NCBI RefSeq assembly: GCF_001577755.1
Contig: NZ_CP010776.1
Location: 1,922,001 to 1,986,000, forward strand
Length of the DNA stretch: 64,000 nucleotides
Source of the DNA: Rufibacter sp. DG15C
Lineage (GTDB): Bacteria > Bacteroidota > Bacteroidia > Cytophagales > Hymenobacteraceae
Reading direction: 5' to 3'
The notes beneath the pieces were generated by a model. That model saw nothing but the letters and a program-made list of their open reading frames with translations. It did not search any database and was not told where the DNA came from. Of this stretch, positions 18,047 through 26,898 are shown one piece after another. Position numbers and translations under genes: made by a program. Position 1 is the first letter of the stretch. Each line of letters begins with the position of its first letter.

Positions 18047-18084
18047 CGTTTTTGGCTTAGTTTCCAGAAATCAGGCCGAAAACG
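18047..18084. repeat. GGCC palindrome (P10)
   Basis: Begins 2 nt after the rimO stop. The right arm reads CAGGCCGAAAACG, leaving a T-G wobble in the stem. A conventional terminator follows 9 nt later, so here the order is stop, palindrome, terminator. Confidence 0.92.
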
Positions 18085-18093
18085 AAAGTATAG

Positions 18094-18129
18094 AACCTCA
18101 CAGAGCCCCGTGCTTTGTGAGGTTTTTTT
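18094..18129 (+). terminator. rimO terminator
   Basis: Stem AACCTCACA / TGTGAGGTT with a T7 run, 50 nt past the rimO stop and distal to palindrome P10. Confidence 0.85.
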
Positions 18130-18202
18130 GTTGGTTTCCTGCAAGGAACCAGTTCTAAGGAGGCAGACCGACAAGACCGAACGCAAATCTCAAAATAGCG
18201 TT

Positions 18203-18210
18203 TACCTTTG
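18203..18210 (+). promoter_or_regulatory. -7 box TACCTTTG, bshC
   Basis: Exact TAnnTTTG 37 nt before the bshC ATG. No clear -33 TTTG at the expected spacing. Confidence 0.5.
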
Positions 18211-18247
18211 CAGCGCAGGTTGTTAAAAAACGACGACCGCTCCCCGT

Positions 18248-19807
18248 ATGAAAGTTTCTTGTATTGACTATAGCGCCACCGGTGCCTTCTCTAAATTGGT
18301 TGTGGATTATCTCAACAGAGATGCCAAGCTCCAGCCCTTCTACCAGCATTTTCCTGAGGTGTCTGCCTTCTCCAAGATTATGGAAGAGCGCCAGTACCCA
18401 GCCGCCCAGCGCCAGGTTCTGGTAGAGGAACTACAGCGCCAGTACCAAGGCGTAGAGGTGCCAGAGGCGGTGCAGGCCAACATCTCGGCGCTAAGCCAGG
18501 AGCAGACTTATACCATCACCACCGGCCATCAGCTCAACATCTTCACCGGTCCGCTGTACTTCATCTACAAGATTGTGACGGCCATCACTGCCGCCCGCGC
18601 GCTGCAGCAAGCCTACCCAGACCAGACGTTTGTGCCTGTGTATTGGATGGCCACCGAGGACCATGACTTTGCGGAGGTGAACCATTTCACGCTCTTCGGG
18701 AAGACGTATACCTGGGAGAGCGAGGAGAAAGGCGCCGTGGGGCGGTTTGCCACCGATGGCCTGAATGAAATCCTGGACGCCCTGCCAGAGCAGTACGAAC
18801 TGTTTGAGGAAGCCTATACCAACAGCTCCACCCTAGCCGAGGCTACGCGCAAGATTGTCACCGGTCTGTTTGGGGCGTACGGCGTGGTCTGCATAGACGG
18901 CGACAGCCCTGCCTTTAAGAGACTGTTTATCCCCGCAGCGCAGAAAGAACTGACGGAGCAGGCCTCCTATAAAGCCATCACCCGCACCAATGAGGCTCTG
19001 CAAGCCCAAGGCTACAAGCCGCAGGTCATGACCCGTGAGATTAACCTGTTCTACCTGGATAACCAACTGCGCGAACGCATTGTGCAGGAAGACGGTCATT
19101 ATAAAGTCTTGAACACTCCTTTGGTTTTCACCGAGGCAGAAATCTTGCAACACCTGCAAGAGCATCCAGAGCGCTTCAGCCCGAACGTGGTGTTGCGGCC
19201 TTTGTATCAGGAAATGGTGCTGCCCAACCTAGCCTACATTGGCGGCGGCGCCGAAGTGGCGTACTGGTTTCAGTTGAAAGGGATTTTTGAGGCGTTCCAA
19301 GTGCCGTTCCCGGCGGTGATGTTACGCAACTCGGCCATGTACCTGACCAAGCCCAACGCCCAGCGTTTGGAGAAGCTAGGGCTTACGCCTTTGGAGATGT
19401 TCAGGGAAATGCCTGAGTTGAAGAAGCGACTGGCCGAACTGTTGAATCAGGAAGAACTGAGCCTGGAAGCCCAACGCCACGCGTTGGAAACCGCGTACAA
19501 GCAGGTAGAAGAGCTGGCCCAAAGCATTGACCCCACGCTGGTGAAAGCCGTCGGCGCAGAGGCGCAGAAGGCCAGCCAAAGCCTACAGATGCTGGAGAAG
19601 AAGCTGAACAAAGCCATCGAGAACAAGAATGACACGGCCTACAACCAACTGGCCAACCTCAAAGACAAACTCTTCCCGACGGGGGTGCTACAGGAGCGCG
19701 TGGACAATCTGCTGTCATACCAGACCAACAACCCAGACTTCATCCAGCATTTGGTAGAGGCGTTCCAGCCGTTCGCGCACCAGTTCACTGTGTTGCAGGA
19801 AGACTAA
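18248..19807 (+). CDS. bshC: Bacillithiol biosynthesis cysteine-adding enzyme BshC
   Basis: Last enzyme of bacillithiol synthesis, joining cysteine to glucosaminyl malate. 519 residues; family features include the N-terminal YSATGAFSKLVVDYL, the nucleotide-site TTGHQLNIFTGPLYFIYK, PVYWMATEDHDFAEVNHF, and a long C-terminal coiled coil (residues about 390-480, LEKKLNKAIENKND). Its presence implies that bacillithiol is the low-molecular-weight thiol; bshA and bshB are not in this window. The cyclo-ligase gene starts 3 nt after its stop, so the two share an operon. Confidence 0.94.
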   Translation: MKVSCIDYSATGAFSKLVVDYLNRDAKLQPFYQHFPEVSAFSKIMEERQYPAAQRQVLVEELQRQYQGVEVPEAVQANISALSQEQTYTITTGHQLNIFTGPLYFIYKIVTAITAARALQQAYPDQTFVPVYWMATEDHDFAEVNHFTLFGKTYTWESEEKGAVGRFATDGLNEILDALPEQYELFEEAYTNSSTLAEATRKIVTGLFGAYGVVCIDGDSPAFKRLFIPAAQKELTEQASYKAITRTNEALQAQGYKPQVMTREINLFYLDNQLRERIVQEDGHYKVLNTPLVFTEAEILQHLQEHPERFSPNVVLRPLYQEMVLPNLAYIGGGAEVAYWFQLKGIFEAFQVPFPAVMLRNSAMYLTKPNAQRLEKLGLTPLEMFREMPELKKRLAELLNQEELSLEAQRHALETAYKQVEELAQSIDPTLVKAVGAEAQKASQSLQMLEKKLNKAIENKNDTAYNQLANLKDKLFPTGVLQERVDNLLSYQTNNPDFIQHLVEAFQPFAHQFTVLQED

Positions 19808-19810
19808 TCC

Positions 19811-20386
19811 ATGCGCAAGTCTGACCTCAGGAAAGCCTACCTCGCCAAGCGCCGCAGCCTCTCTGAGGCCGAAGTGGAGGAGCTCAGTCAGCAACTGTCC
19901 GACCGGTTTTTCGAGGCCTTTGCCCCACGCGCCGGGCAGACGGTGCACGTGTTTCTGCCTATCCAACAGCATCGCGAAATCAATACCTGGCACATCATTC
20001 ATAGGCTGTGGACTGAGTTTCCGGAGGTTCGGGTGGCCACGTCTGTCTCGCATCTGGAGGACTGCAGCATGACGCACTACCTGCTTACGCCCACCACCCA
20101 GCTGCTTGTCAATAAATGGGGAATCCCCGAGCCCGTGCAGGCGCAACAGATTTCAGAAGAGGAGATTGACTTGGTGCTGGTGCCGCTGTTGGCCTTTGAC
20201 TTGCAGGGTCATCGCGTGGGATACGGCAAAGGCTTCTATGACCGTTTTCTGGCTCTTTTACCCAAATCAAGCCAAAAACAAGGTTTGTCTCTAGAGCCAC
20301 CCATCCCCCAGATTGAAGACGTCCATCCCTTGGACTTGACTTTGGATGCGGTGATTACTCCGACTCAGATATACCGTTTTTCCTGA
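19811..20386 (+). CDS. 5-formyltetrahydrofolate cyclo-ligase
   Basis: Converts 5-formyl-THF to 5,10-methenyl-THF using ATP. 191 residues with the N-terminal basic segment (KSDLRKAYLAKRRSLS), VHVFLPIQQHREINTW, and the C-terminal nucleotide-binding block DLVLVPLLAFDLQGHRVGYGKGFYDR, then DAVITPTQIY. Directly after the conserved FYDR Arg, bases 20243-20280 look like the dispersed palindrome and encode FLALLPKSSQKQ; the segment has roughly the normal family length, so it replaces rather than lengthens that loop. Confidence 0.92.
   Translation: MRKSDLRKAYLAKRRSLSEAEVEELSQQLSDRFFEAFAPRAGQTVHVFLPIQQHREINTWHIIHRLWTEFPEVRVATSVSHLEDCSMTHYLLTPTTQLLVNKWGIPEPVQAQQISEEEIDLVLVPLLAFDLQGHRVGYGKGFYDRFLALLPKSSQKQGLSLEPPIPQIEDVHPLDLTLDAVITPTQIYRFS
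20243..20280. repeat. GGCC palindrome-like copy inside the cyclo-ligase gene (P11)
   Basis: 28 of 38 bases match the consensus; the right side AAGCCAAAAAC is nearly intact, while GGCC of the left arm has become TGGC. The frame used is the one whose consensus reads RFWPVFQKTGQK; here RFLALLPKSSQK. Confidence 0.6.
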
Positions 20387-20802
20387 AAGTAGACACTAGA
20401 AAAATCATCTACATCGCAATATTGCCACCAACACCAATTCTCCCCTTGAGGATTGCCCAAACGAGAGTTTGAGGTAGCGAGCGGAGCTTAGCAGAGGGGT
20501 GTTTACATCACCTGATTAAACTAGCAGAAGAAAGAGATGCGTGAGAGACAAGGCAGTGCCGTTGTCTCTACAAAGAAAATCAGTGTTTAGGCAGTATTAG
20601 CGTTAAATGACACGCATGTCTAGTTCGCCCACAAGGTCCTTTCAGGATGACAAAGAGGAGAAGGAAAAATGGGAAGTGGAATGGGCGGGTAAGCATTTAA
20701 CCAGCAAACCCCGTTTTTGACCTGTTTTCTGGGAAAAAGGTCAAAAATGGGGTTACTAAGATTGACTCGTGACTCAGAACTCGCGACTCGGGACTAAAGA
20801 AA
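20387..20802. other. Intergenic region rich in small repeats
   Basis: 416 bases with no supported gene. It contains CAAAC-gaga-GTTTG (about 20459-20473), a stem AGAGACAA / TTGTCTCT (20544-20569), palindrome P12, and a run of imperfect GACTCG-type direct repeats (20764-20795) before the next minus-strand gene. Confidence 0.6.
20712..20749. repeat. GGCC palindrome with compensated arms (P12)
   Basis: The left arm TTTTTGACCTG pairs with the right arm AGGTCAAAAA: both halves changed together from the GGCC consensus. 53 nt beyond the stop of the minus-strand START-like gene. Confidence 0.92.
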
Positions 20803-21183
20803 TTATCCTTCAAAGAAAGTGATGAGGTTGCCTACGTAGCTTTCTTCCCAGCCTTCTACCAGGTCTTCATAATCCTCATCAGGGATGTTGGTCTGCTTCA
20901 CCTCCAGAGAGGTTCCTAGTTTGTGGGCGTGGGTTTTGATGGTGACAATGGAGGGTTCTTCCTGCTCCCCGAAATACCATTGCTGCACAATCTTCCGGTT
21001 TTGCTCGAATTCCAGATTCTTGCCGACGATGCTGCCTTCCCAAAGTGAGAATTCAGAGCCGGGGGTGGTGGACATTTCTGCGGGGTCGCCGGTCCAGGTT
21101 TCCAGAACGGTGGGGTTGGTAAGGGCTTCGTAGACCTCTTTTGGTGAGGCAGGCACGATGAAGTATTTCTTGAATTCTTTCAT
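20803..21183 (-). CDS. START/SRPBCC (AHSA1-like) domain protein
   Basis: 126 residues forming one helix-grip domain: KYFIVPASPKEVYEALTNPTVLETWTGDPAEM, EGSIVGKNLEFEQNRKIVQQWYF and the C-terminal EGWEESYVGNLITFF. The family binds small hydrophobic ligands or assists Hsp90; ligand unknown here. I took the ATG at 21183; a longer start (21222) would add a hydrophobic stretch not typical of the family. Confidence 0.8.
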   Translation of the reverse strand: MKEFKKYFIVPASPKEVYEALTNPTVLETWTGDPAEMSTTPGSEFSLWEGSIVGKNLEFEQNRKIVQQWYFGEQEEPSIVTIKTHAHKLGTSLEVKQTNIPDEDYEDLVEGWEESYVGNLITFFEG

Positions 21184-21232
21184 ATACAGGTTGACTAGAG
21201 CGAAGGGCAAAAGTACGGACAAAAATCAGGTC

Positions 21233-21835
21233 TTACTTGACTTCTATGATTTCGCCGGAGTCCAGTACTTTAAAGATTTTTTTGGTTACGGTGAGCTTTC
21301 TGGTTTTGGGAATCTCCTGGTAGGCGGCGTCAAACTGCCAGCGGGCGGTGCTGTCCAGAACCACAATGGTGAGGTCTTTCTGGATGGTGAGCTGCTCGCT
21401 GTGCTGAAAGCCGGGTTCCTCGCCGCAGGGGTTGAACTTGAGGTCCTGCTCGTCCAGGACGGCACCCTGGTGGTCAAAGGTCCTGAGGCGGGGCAGAAGG
21501 TCGTCTGTGGGATAGATGGCCAAGATAGCCTCTACGTTGGGGCTCACCTGTATCTTCTTGTAGACCTTCTCAAACTCCTTTACATATTTGCCTACGGTAG
21601 TGGAGTCTGGGGTCTTGGCCTCATCATATTTGAACCCACACTTGGCGGTGAAGGGTAGTGGCATTATCGGCAACTTAGCCATAAACACCTGATACTTAGC
21701 CTTGGAGGAAACGCCTAACACTTGGTTGTCAGATTCTACCACAGGCACAGACTCATACTGGGTGTTGTTGTCTCTGGAGCAGGAGAAACATCCAAATAGG
21801 AGCACAAGGCAAATACAGGAGAAGAGCTTTTTCAT
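21233..21835 (-). CDS. Lipoprotein, unknown function
   Basis: 200 residues with a lipoprotein signal (KKLFSCICLVLLFGCFSC). The mature part has two further Cys (KCGFKYD and NPCGEEP), mixed alpha/beta composition and no motif I recognise. It is the upstream neighbour of the START-like gene, with 49 nt between them, so they may be co-transcribed. Confidence 0.7.
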   Translation of the reverse strand: MKKLFSCICLVLLFGCFSCSRDNNTQYESVPVVESDNQVLGVSSKAKYQVFMAKLPIMPLPFTAKCGFKYDEAKTPDSTTVGKYVKEFEKVYKKIQVSPNVEAILAIYPTDDLLPRLRTFDHQGAVLDEQDLKFNPCGEEPGFQHSEQLTIQKDLTIVVLDSTARWQFDAAYQEIPKTRKLTVTKKIFKVLDSGEIIEVK

Positions 21836-21892
21836 AGGCCACGGGTATTTCCAGTTGCATACGCATTTCTGGCGCCTGGGTAGATTAAAAGC

Positions 21893-21928
21893 AAAAAGCC
21901 AGTAGCGTTTAACGGCTACTGGCTTTTT
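21893..21928 (-). terminator. Terminator of the S9 peptidase gene
   Basis: Stem AAAAAGCCAGTAGC / GCTACTGGCTTTTT with an 8-nt loop, 21 nt past the peptidase stop on the minus strand; A and T runs on both sides. Confidence 0.9.
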
Positions 21929-21949
21929 AATCAGAGTAAGAAAAGGAGT

Positions 21950-24466
21950 TTATTCCTCGTCTTCGGGTGTTGCGCGGCGTGCGCCGGTGCCAGCCTTGTT
22001 GTTTTGCTCTAAATCGCGGTTAATCTCTGTGATGTCAACGGGCTGTGAGAAGTCACCCAGCAGGTACTTGGTGAAATAGTCAGCCGTCATCCAGAAAGAG
22101 TATTCGGTCATGTCGCCGTAGCCGTGGCGTTGGCCGGGCATCATGACAAAGTCAAAGCGCTTGTTGGCCTTCATCAGGGCGTTGGCCATTCTGATGGTGT
22201 TGGCTGGGTGCACGTTGTTGTCCACATCGCCATGGGTCAATAGCAAGCGACCCTTCAAGTTTTTGGCCAAGTCTGGATTCTTGTCAATAGAGTACTGGAA
22301 GGTAGTATCTCCTTTGGCGGTAATCACTTCTTTCACGCCATGGTGTTTCTCTGACCACCAGCGGTTGTAGATGTTGTTTTCATGGTTACCCGCGCCAGAA
22401 ACGGCCACTTTAAAGAAGTCTGGGTATACCAACATGGCGGCGGTAGACATGAAACCACCACCCGAGTGGCCGGTGATGCCTACTCGGTTCGCGTCAATGT
22501 ATGGATGCTCGTCTGCCAACTGCTCTACGGCGGCTTTCTTGTCTGCCAAGCCGTAGTCGCGTAGGTTGCCGTAACCGTAGGTGTGGTACCACTTAGAACG
22601 GGCCGGATGACCACCACGATTCCCCACGGTAATCACAATAAAGCCAAGCTGGGCCAAACGGTCTACGCGGTCCATGCCGCGGCTGAAGGCCTTGTTTACG
22701 GCCTCGGTTTGCGGGCCTGGGTAGATGTATTGGATGATAGGGTATTTCTTGGTAGAGTCAAAGTCATAGGGCTTGTACATAACGCCGTACAAATCCGTCA
22801 CGCCATCGTCTGCCTTCACCTTGAACGGCTCCGGGAATTTGTAGCCTGTGGTCATTAAGCGGGAGAAGTCAGATTTCTCCAGGTCCATCACTTTCTTGCC
22901 GTTGTTGTCATACAAAGCGGCTGCCGGTACGGTGTTCACTCTAGAGAAATTGTCCACGAAGTAGCGGCGGCTGTCGCTTAGGCTCATGTTGTGGTCAAAA
23001 TCGCCTTTGTTCAAGAGCTTCAAACCAGAACCGTCAAAGTTGATGCGGTACAGGTGCATGAAGTACGGATCTTCCTTGGCTTCGCGGCCGTTGGCCGAGA
23101 AATACAACACGCGGGCTTTCTCATCAATGGCAACCAGTTCCTCGGTGTGGAAAGGACCAGACGTAATCTGGTTCTTCAATTTTCCGTTACCGTCATACAG
23201 GTAGAAATGGCCCCAGCCGTCACGCTCAGACCAATGAATCATCTCATTGCCACCGTTCACCAGACCTACTCTGGACACTTCTACATAGGTATTGAAACGC
23301 TCTTCAATCAACGGCTTCACGGTGCCAGCCGGAATGTCTAATACGCAAACGTCAATCTTCTTTAAGTCACGGCTGGTGCGGGTGAAGTACACTTTGTTGG
23401 CCGTGCCGTGCCATACGTTTGGACGGAACTCATCATCTCTTGAGCTTTGCTTAGCCGGGGCTGGCCATACAGAAACCTCCTGGTCCTTGAAAGCGGCCGT
23501 GTTGATTTTCTTGTGGGTCTTCTCTGCGAAGTTGAACAACACCATCTCCCTGATAGGTGCTTCCTTCTCGCCGGGCATCTGGTACTTGTAGGTTTCCAGC
23601 GCCGGACGGCCTGCCGCCGTGTTATGAATCACCCATAGGTCTTTCACCTTGCGCGAGTCTGTGCGGGTGAGCATGAATTGCTTGGAGTCTGGGGACCATA
23701 GCACAAACGTAGGCTTGCGGTTGTTTTTGTTTTTCTCCTGCTCTACGTTGGTCTCACCGTTAGAGTCACCGCCGTAGCTGTAGAACTCCACGCCATCTTT
23801 GGTCAGTTGGTGCTCCACAATGGTAGAGTCCTTTTCGTTCTTCAAGGCCTTCTCATAGTTGGCCTTGTCCATCCAGTACAGGTTAAAGTTCTTGGCAAAG
23901 ATGATGAACTTCTGGTCTGGAGAGATGGACGCCCACATCGGCTTGCGCTTCGGTTTTTGGTAGTCCTTCAACTCCGTCAGTTGACGAGTGGCCAGGTTGT
24001 ATTGGAAGTAGTGCGTTTTCTTCTCTAGAGAGTCGGCGGCCTTTTTGTCAATGCGGTCTTTCTTCACCACATCTACAGAGCTTTTCACCTCAAACTGCAC
24101 GCTTTTCTCATCCTCGGTGAACTTGAGGTTCTCAATGGGCAAATGCTGGGCGTCAAATGGGTCTTTTACAATCACCGTGATGGCCGCCGCTACTTTGTCC
24201 AGGTCAAAGATGGCGCGCTTGCTCTTGGTAGCCGGGTCCACCACGTACCAGTTCTTACCGTTGGTGGTCTCATATTGGTACCAGAACTGATCCGTCTTCT
24301 TAAGCCAGTGTGGGTCCAGGTTGGTGGTGAAGATGATCTTTTCTAATTTTTTTGGGGAGAAGCGGGCCGCCAGCTGATAATTGCCTTTGGCCTGTTGCCC
24401 AGCCGTTTGGGCCTGTAACCCCAAGCCAGCCAGTAGAAAGGCCGCCAGGAAATAAAGGGTTTTCAT
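21950..24466 (-). CDS. Exported S9 family peptidase (DPP IV / prolyl oligopeptidase type)
   Basis: 838 residues: signal peptide (FLAAFLLAGLGLQAQ), an eight-bladed-propeller-like N-terminal domain to about residue 570, and an alpha/beta hydrolase domain. The nucleophile is S668 in GHSGGGF; the Asp lies in LLTHGDVDNNVHP and the His in MPGQRHGYGD. The propeller restricts access to short peptides, so a periplasmic peptidase releasing dipeptides or similar is expected. The acidic-end tail is unstructured. Transcribed alone. Confidence 0.9.
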   Translation of the reverse strand: MKTLYFLAAFLLAGLGLQAQTAGQQAKGNYQLAARFSPKKLEKIIFTTNLDPHWLKKTDQFWYQYETTNGKNWYVVDPATKSKRAIFDLDKVAAAITVIVKDPFDAQHLPIENLKFTEDEKSVQFEVKSSVDVVKKDRIDKKAADSLEKKTHYFQYNLATRQLTELKDYQKPKRKPMWASISPDQKFIIFAKNFNLYWMDKANYEKALKNEKDSTIVEHQLTKDGVEFYSYGGDSNGETNVEQEKNKNNRKPTFVLWSPDSKQFMLTRTDSRKVKDLWVIHNTAAGRPALETYKYQMPGEKEAPIREMVLFNFAEKTHKKINTAAFKDQEVSVWPAPAKQSSRDDEFRPNVWHGTANKVYFTRTSRDLKKIDVCVLDIPAGTVKPLIEERFNTYVEVSRVGLVNGGNEMIHWSERDGWGHFYLYDGNGKLKNQITSGPFHTEELVAIDEKARVLYFSANGREAKEDPYFMHLYRINFDGSGLKLLNKGDFDHNMSLSDSRRYFVDNFSRVNTVPAAALYDNNGKKVMDLEKSDFSRLMTTGYKFPEPFKVKADDGVTDLYGVMYKPYDFDSTKKYPIIQYIYPGPQTEAVNKAFSRGMDRVDRLAQLGFIVITVGNRGGHPARSKWYHTYGYGNLRDYGLADKKAAVEQLADEHPYIDANRVGITGHSGGGFMSTAAMLVYPDFFKVAVSGAGNHENNIYNRWWSEKHHGVKEVITAKGDTTFQYSIDKNPDLAKNLKGRLLLTHGDVDNNVHPANTIRMANALMKANKRFDFVMMPGQRHGYGDMTEYSFWMTADYFTKYLLGDFSQPVDITEINRDLEQNNKAGTGARRATPEDEE

Positions 24467-24576
24467 GTAAAACGTGGAGTTGTTAGTTTGTATGCAGGAA
24501 TATACAACACCATGGCCACATTCTCTTTAATTATGGCCTGCCTCTCAGTTTTTTACAAGTATTTAATGGATTGTTA

Positions 24577-25251
24577 CTAGGTTGGTTTGCCCCCGCGGGT
24601 CATCTCACGCTTGCCCGGAGGGCCCGGCAAAGCCTCTACTTTGAAACCGGCCGCTTTGAGGCTGCGCTTGAAGCTGCCTTTGGCGCAGTAGGTGACCAGG
24701 GTCCCGCCGGGTGCTAAGGCATCATACATCTTCTGGAAGATGGCGTCCGTCCAGAGGTGCGGCTGTTTCTCTGGCGCGAAGGCGTCAAAATACACCAAAT
24801 TATAGCTCTCTGGCGCCGGGGCGAAGGCCTCTAAATCGGTTTCCAGTTTGCGGAGCATGAACTGCGGTGTGATGGCCACGGGCTGTTCCCAAGGCTCGGC
24901 GTGCAACGGCGTGAAGAAGTCCAGCAGCTCTGGGTTGAGGATGAATTTGTCAAAGCCTAACTGGTTTACCATCTCCATTGAAAGCGGGTACTTCTCCAGC
25001 GTGTCATAAACTACCTCGGCTTTGGTGGCCAGCGTATGCTGCAAGGTGAGCAAGGCATTGAGGCCCGTCCCGAAGCCCACTTCCAGAATGCGCACAGTGG
25101 CTGTACGCGTCAAGGCATCTTCCAGGCCCATCTTAATGAACACATGCAGGCTCTCCTGCAAGGCCCCGTGCACTGAGTGGTAATGCTCATTCAACTCAGG
25201 TACAAATAATGTAGTAGAGCCGTCTCTTGTCTGTCTAACCTCCAAAGCCAT
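24577..25251 (-). CDS. mnmD: tRNA 5-methylaminomethyl-2-thiouridine methyltransferase MnmD
   Basis: Methylates the wobble uridine of tRNAs at the last step to mnm5s2U. 224 residues: SAM site LEVGFGTGLNALLTL and the family block VYFDAFAPEKQPHLWT, then GGTLVTYCAKGSFKRSLKAAGF. It corresponds to the N-terminal domain of MnmC without the oxidase half, as usual outside Gammaproteobacteria. The C-terminal KREMTRGGKP matches the family end. Confidence 0.9.
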   Translation of the reverse strand: MALEVRQTRDGSTTLFVPELNEHYHSVHGALQESLHVFIKMGLEDALTRTATVRILEVGFGTGLNALLTLQHTLATKAEVVYDTLEKYPLSMEMVNQLGFDKFILNPELLDFFTPLHAEPWEQPVAITPQFMLRKLETDLEAFAPAPESYNLVYFDAFAPEKQPHLWTDAIFQKMYDALAPGGTLVTYCAKGSFKRSLKAAGFKVEALPGPPGKREMTRGGKPT

Positions 25252-25339
25252 ATTTAAAATTAGAGATTAAAATCTAGAAAGTATGAATTGGGAGCGAGGT
25301 TGTGGCTTAGCAAGGGAAAGTTGGGAGGAGGAGAGTAGC

Positions 25340-25377
25340 CGTTTTTGGCCTGTTTCCCTGAAAATAGGTCAAAAATG
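25340..25377. repeat. GGCC palindrome sharing an arm with a terminator (P13)
   Basis: The left arm is perfect except for the centre; the right arm is TAGGTCAAAAATG. Its last bases (AAAATGG) are also the foot of the 19-bp terminator stem at 25372-25414, so the two hairpins cannot both form fully. Confidence 0.9.
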
Positions 25378-25414
25378 GACTAGGCGAACCGCATTGGTTC
25401 GCCTAGTCCATTTT
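25372..25414 (-). terminator. Terminator with a 19-bp stem
   Basis: Perfect 19-bp stem (core GGACTAGGCGAACC / GGTTCGCCTAGTCC) with loop GCATT, 64 nt past the lipoprotein stop on the minus strand. The foot overlaps palindrome P13. Confidence 0.88.
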
Positions 25415-25477
25415 CCTTTATATCGAGGATACCATTAAGGCACACCCCGATTTCAAATTCATAGTTTTTAATTGAAG

Positions 25478-26131
25478 CTAGTCCACATACCCCTCATACT
25501 GGATGCTGGTCACGCGGCCTTTGGAGAGATGGAAGCGCAGCCAGGAGTTTCGTTCCCAGTCGCAGACCTCAATCACGTTCTTCTGCTCTTTGATGTAGAG
25601 CTTGTAGCCTTGCAGTTTCTGGATGAGCTCATCACGGGTCATACCTACTTTGATGCCGTTGCGCAGGGTCAGGTTCTGGCTCTTTACATCGGCGTAAGAA
25701 AGTAGGTACTGCTGCGTGTACACAGGGTAATACAGTTCTACCGTGCTGGAGTCAAAGTTTAGGTGGAATAGGGTGTCAATGTATTTGGCGTTGTGCAGGT
25801 TGGCCACCGTGTCCCGCACAATCTTGTAGCGCGACTTTACCTGCGCCACATAATGCTTAAGAGCTGGCTCTGGCTCTAACAAAAACGGGTTAGAGATGAA
25901 ATCTGCCGCTCGGCGCACTTCGGGGTTAGACTCCAGGTTGAACTCGTTTTTCTGGTAGAAGGCATCTACCGCTAAGGTGTTGTTGTAGAAGCGCTGCGGA
26001 GCCGGTCTGGCTGCGGCCTTTTTAGGTTTGTTATTGCTGGCTGTTACGCGCGGGGTATCTGGCTCAAGTTTGCCTTGGCAAGCATACGTCCATAACGGAC
26101 AGAAGAAGAGGAGCATTAAGAGCCGCCGCAT
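25478..26131 (-). CDS. Putative lipoprotein, unknown function
   Basis: 217 residues. The ATG at 26131 gives a lipoprotein-type signal (MRRLLMLLFFCPLWTYAC). The C-terminal half contains GIKVGMTRDELIQKL, which resembles the GMTxxEVxxxLG turn of SmpA/OmlA-like folds, and VIEVCDWERNSWLRFHLSKGRVTSIQYEG, compatible with that fold. This similarity is tentative. An extended upstream start would place 30 hydrophilic residues before the signal and is rejected. Confidence 0.65.
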   Translation of the reverse strand: MRRLLMLLFFCPLWTYACQGKLEPDTPRVTASNNKPKKAAARPAPQRFYNNTLAVDAFYQKNEFNLESNPEVRRAADFISNPFLLEPEPALKHYVAQVKSRYKIVRDTVANLHNAKYIDTLFHLNFDSSTVELYYPVYTQQYLLSYADVKSQNLTLRNGIKVGMTRDELIQKLQGYKLYIKEQKNVIEVCDWERNSWLRFHLSKGRVTSIQYEGYVD

Positions 26132-26414
26132 ACCAGAGTTGAAAAATGAATCAGAAATACTAGGGGATGGTAATCTTATACGGAAAACATGGAGAAAAGC
26201 TGCCTTAACATGGCCCCACAACCTTCTTTTATGGTGACCTCTAAATCTTGTTTTACCCCTATGTTCTTCTAAAATAAATTATATGATTTAGATTTCCTAC
26301 TGCCAAAATGAAATAACCCGAAGATTGGTTCATTGTTTTTTGCGAATTCTTAAGAAGAAGGATAAGCAATAGATAATGAAGGAGTTATGTGTCATTAAGG
26401 TTGAAAATATCTGC

Positions 26415-26798
26415 TCAAGGCGCGAAGCTGTGGTGAGGTGTGTAGGCTACTTCCAGCACATAGCCATCTGGGTCCCGGAAGTCAACGGTGAGGTACCCTT
26501 CAGAATAGTCCATCACTACGGGACCTCTAACGATGTCGGCGCCAATCTCCTTCAAGTAAGCACCCACTGCATGTACCATGGCCTCATCCTCTGCCTGGAA
26601 GCATACATGCCGAACGCCCACTGCATCCTGCCGCACCATGCCGGGCTTCTCTATCAGGTAAAAGTCACAGCTTTTAGTGGCGAAGGAAAAGTGGTTGAGC
26701 TGGGTCCAGCCTATGCGTTGGAACAAGCCTTGGTAAAACGGAAAGGAGCGGGAGAGGTCAGAAACCCAGAATTCAAGGTGATGGATGCCAGCGGCCAT
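26415..26798 (-). CDS. VOC (glyoxalase-fold) family protein
   Basis: 127 residues with paired beta-alpha-beta modules: IHHLEFWVSDLSRSFPFYQGLF starts the first, VRHVCFQAEDEAMVHAVGAYL the second, and LTVDFRDPDGYVLEVAY ends it. The His in IHHLEF, His in VRHVCF and Glu in VLEVAY are at metal-ligand positions of the superfamily. The reaction is unknown; the family includes dioxygenases, isomerases and resistance proteins. Confidence 0.85.
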   Translation of the reverse strand: MAAGIHHLEFWVSDLSRSFPFYQGLFQRIGWTQLNHFSFATKSCDFYLIEKPGMVRQDAVGVRHVCFQAEDEAMVHAVGAYLKEIGADIVRGPVVMDYSEGYLTVDFRDPDGYVLEVAYTPHHSFAP

Positions 26799-26827
26799 AG
26801 GGGGAAGGAATAGGCCGCAAAAATAGC

Positions 26828-26874
26828 AAACGGCCCAGAAACCACGGAGGTTTATTTCCGTTTCTGGGCCGTTT
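26828..26874 (-). terminator. Hairpin between the VOC and BrkB genes
   Basis: Stem AAACGGCCCAGAAA / TTTCTGGGCCGTTT (14 bp) with a 19-nt loop. It is in the 3' flank of neither plus-strand gene; it lies 24 nt past the BrkB-type stop on the minus strand and would end that transcript. Its GGCC and AAACG resemble the dispersed palindrome but the arms differ. Confidence 0.75.
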
Positions 26875-26898
26875 TATGGAAATTAAAGCAAAAACGAG

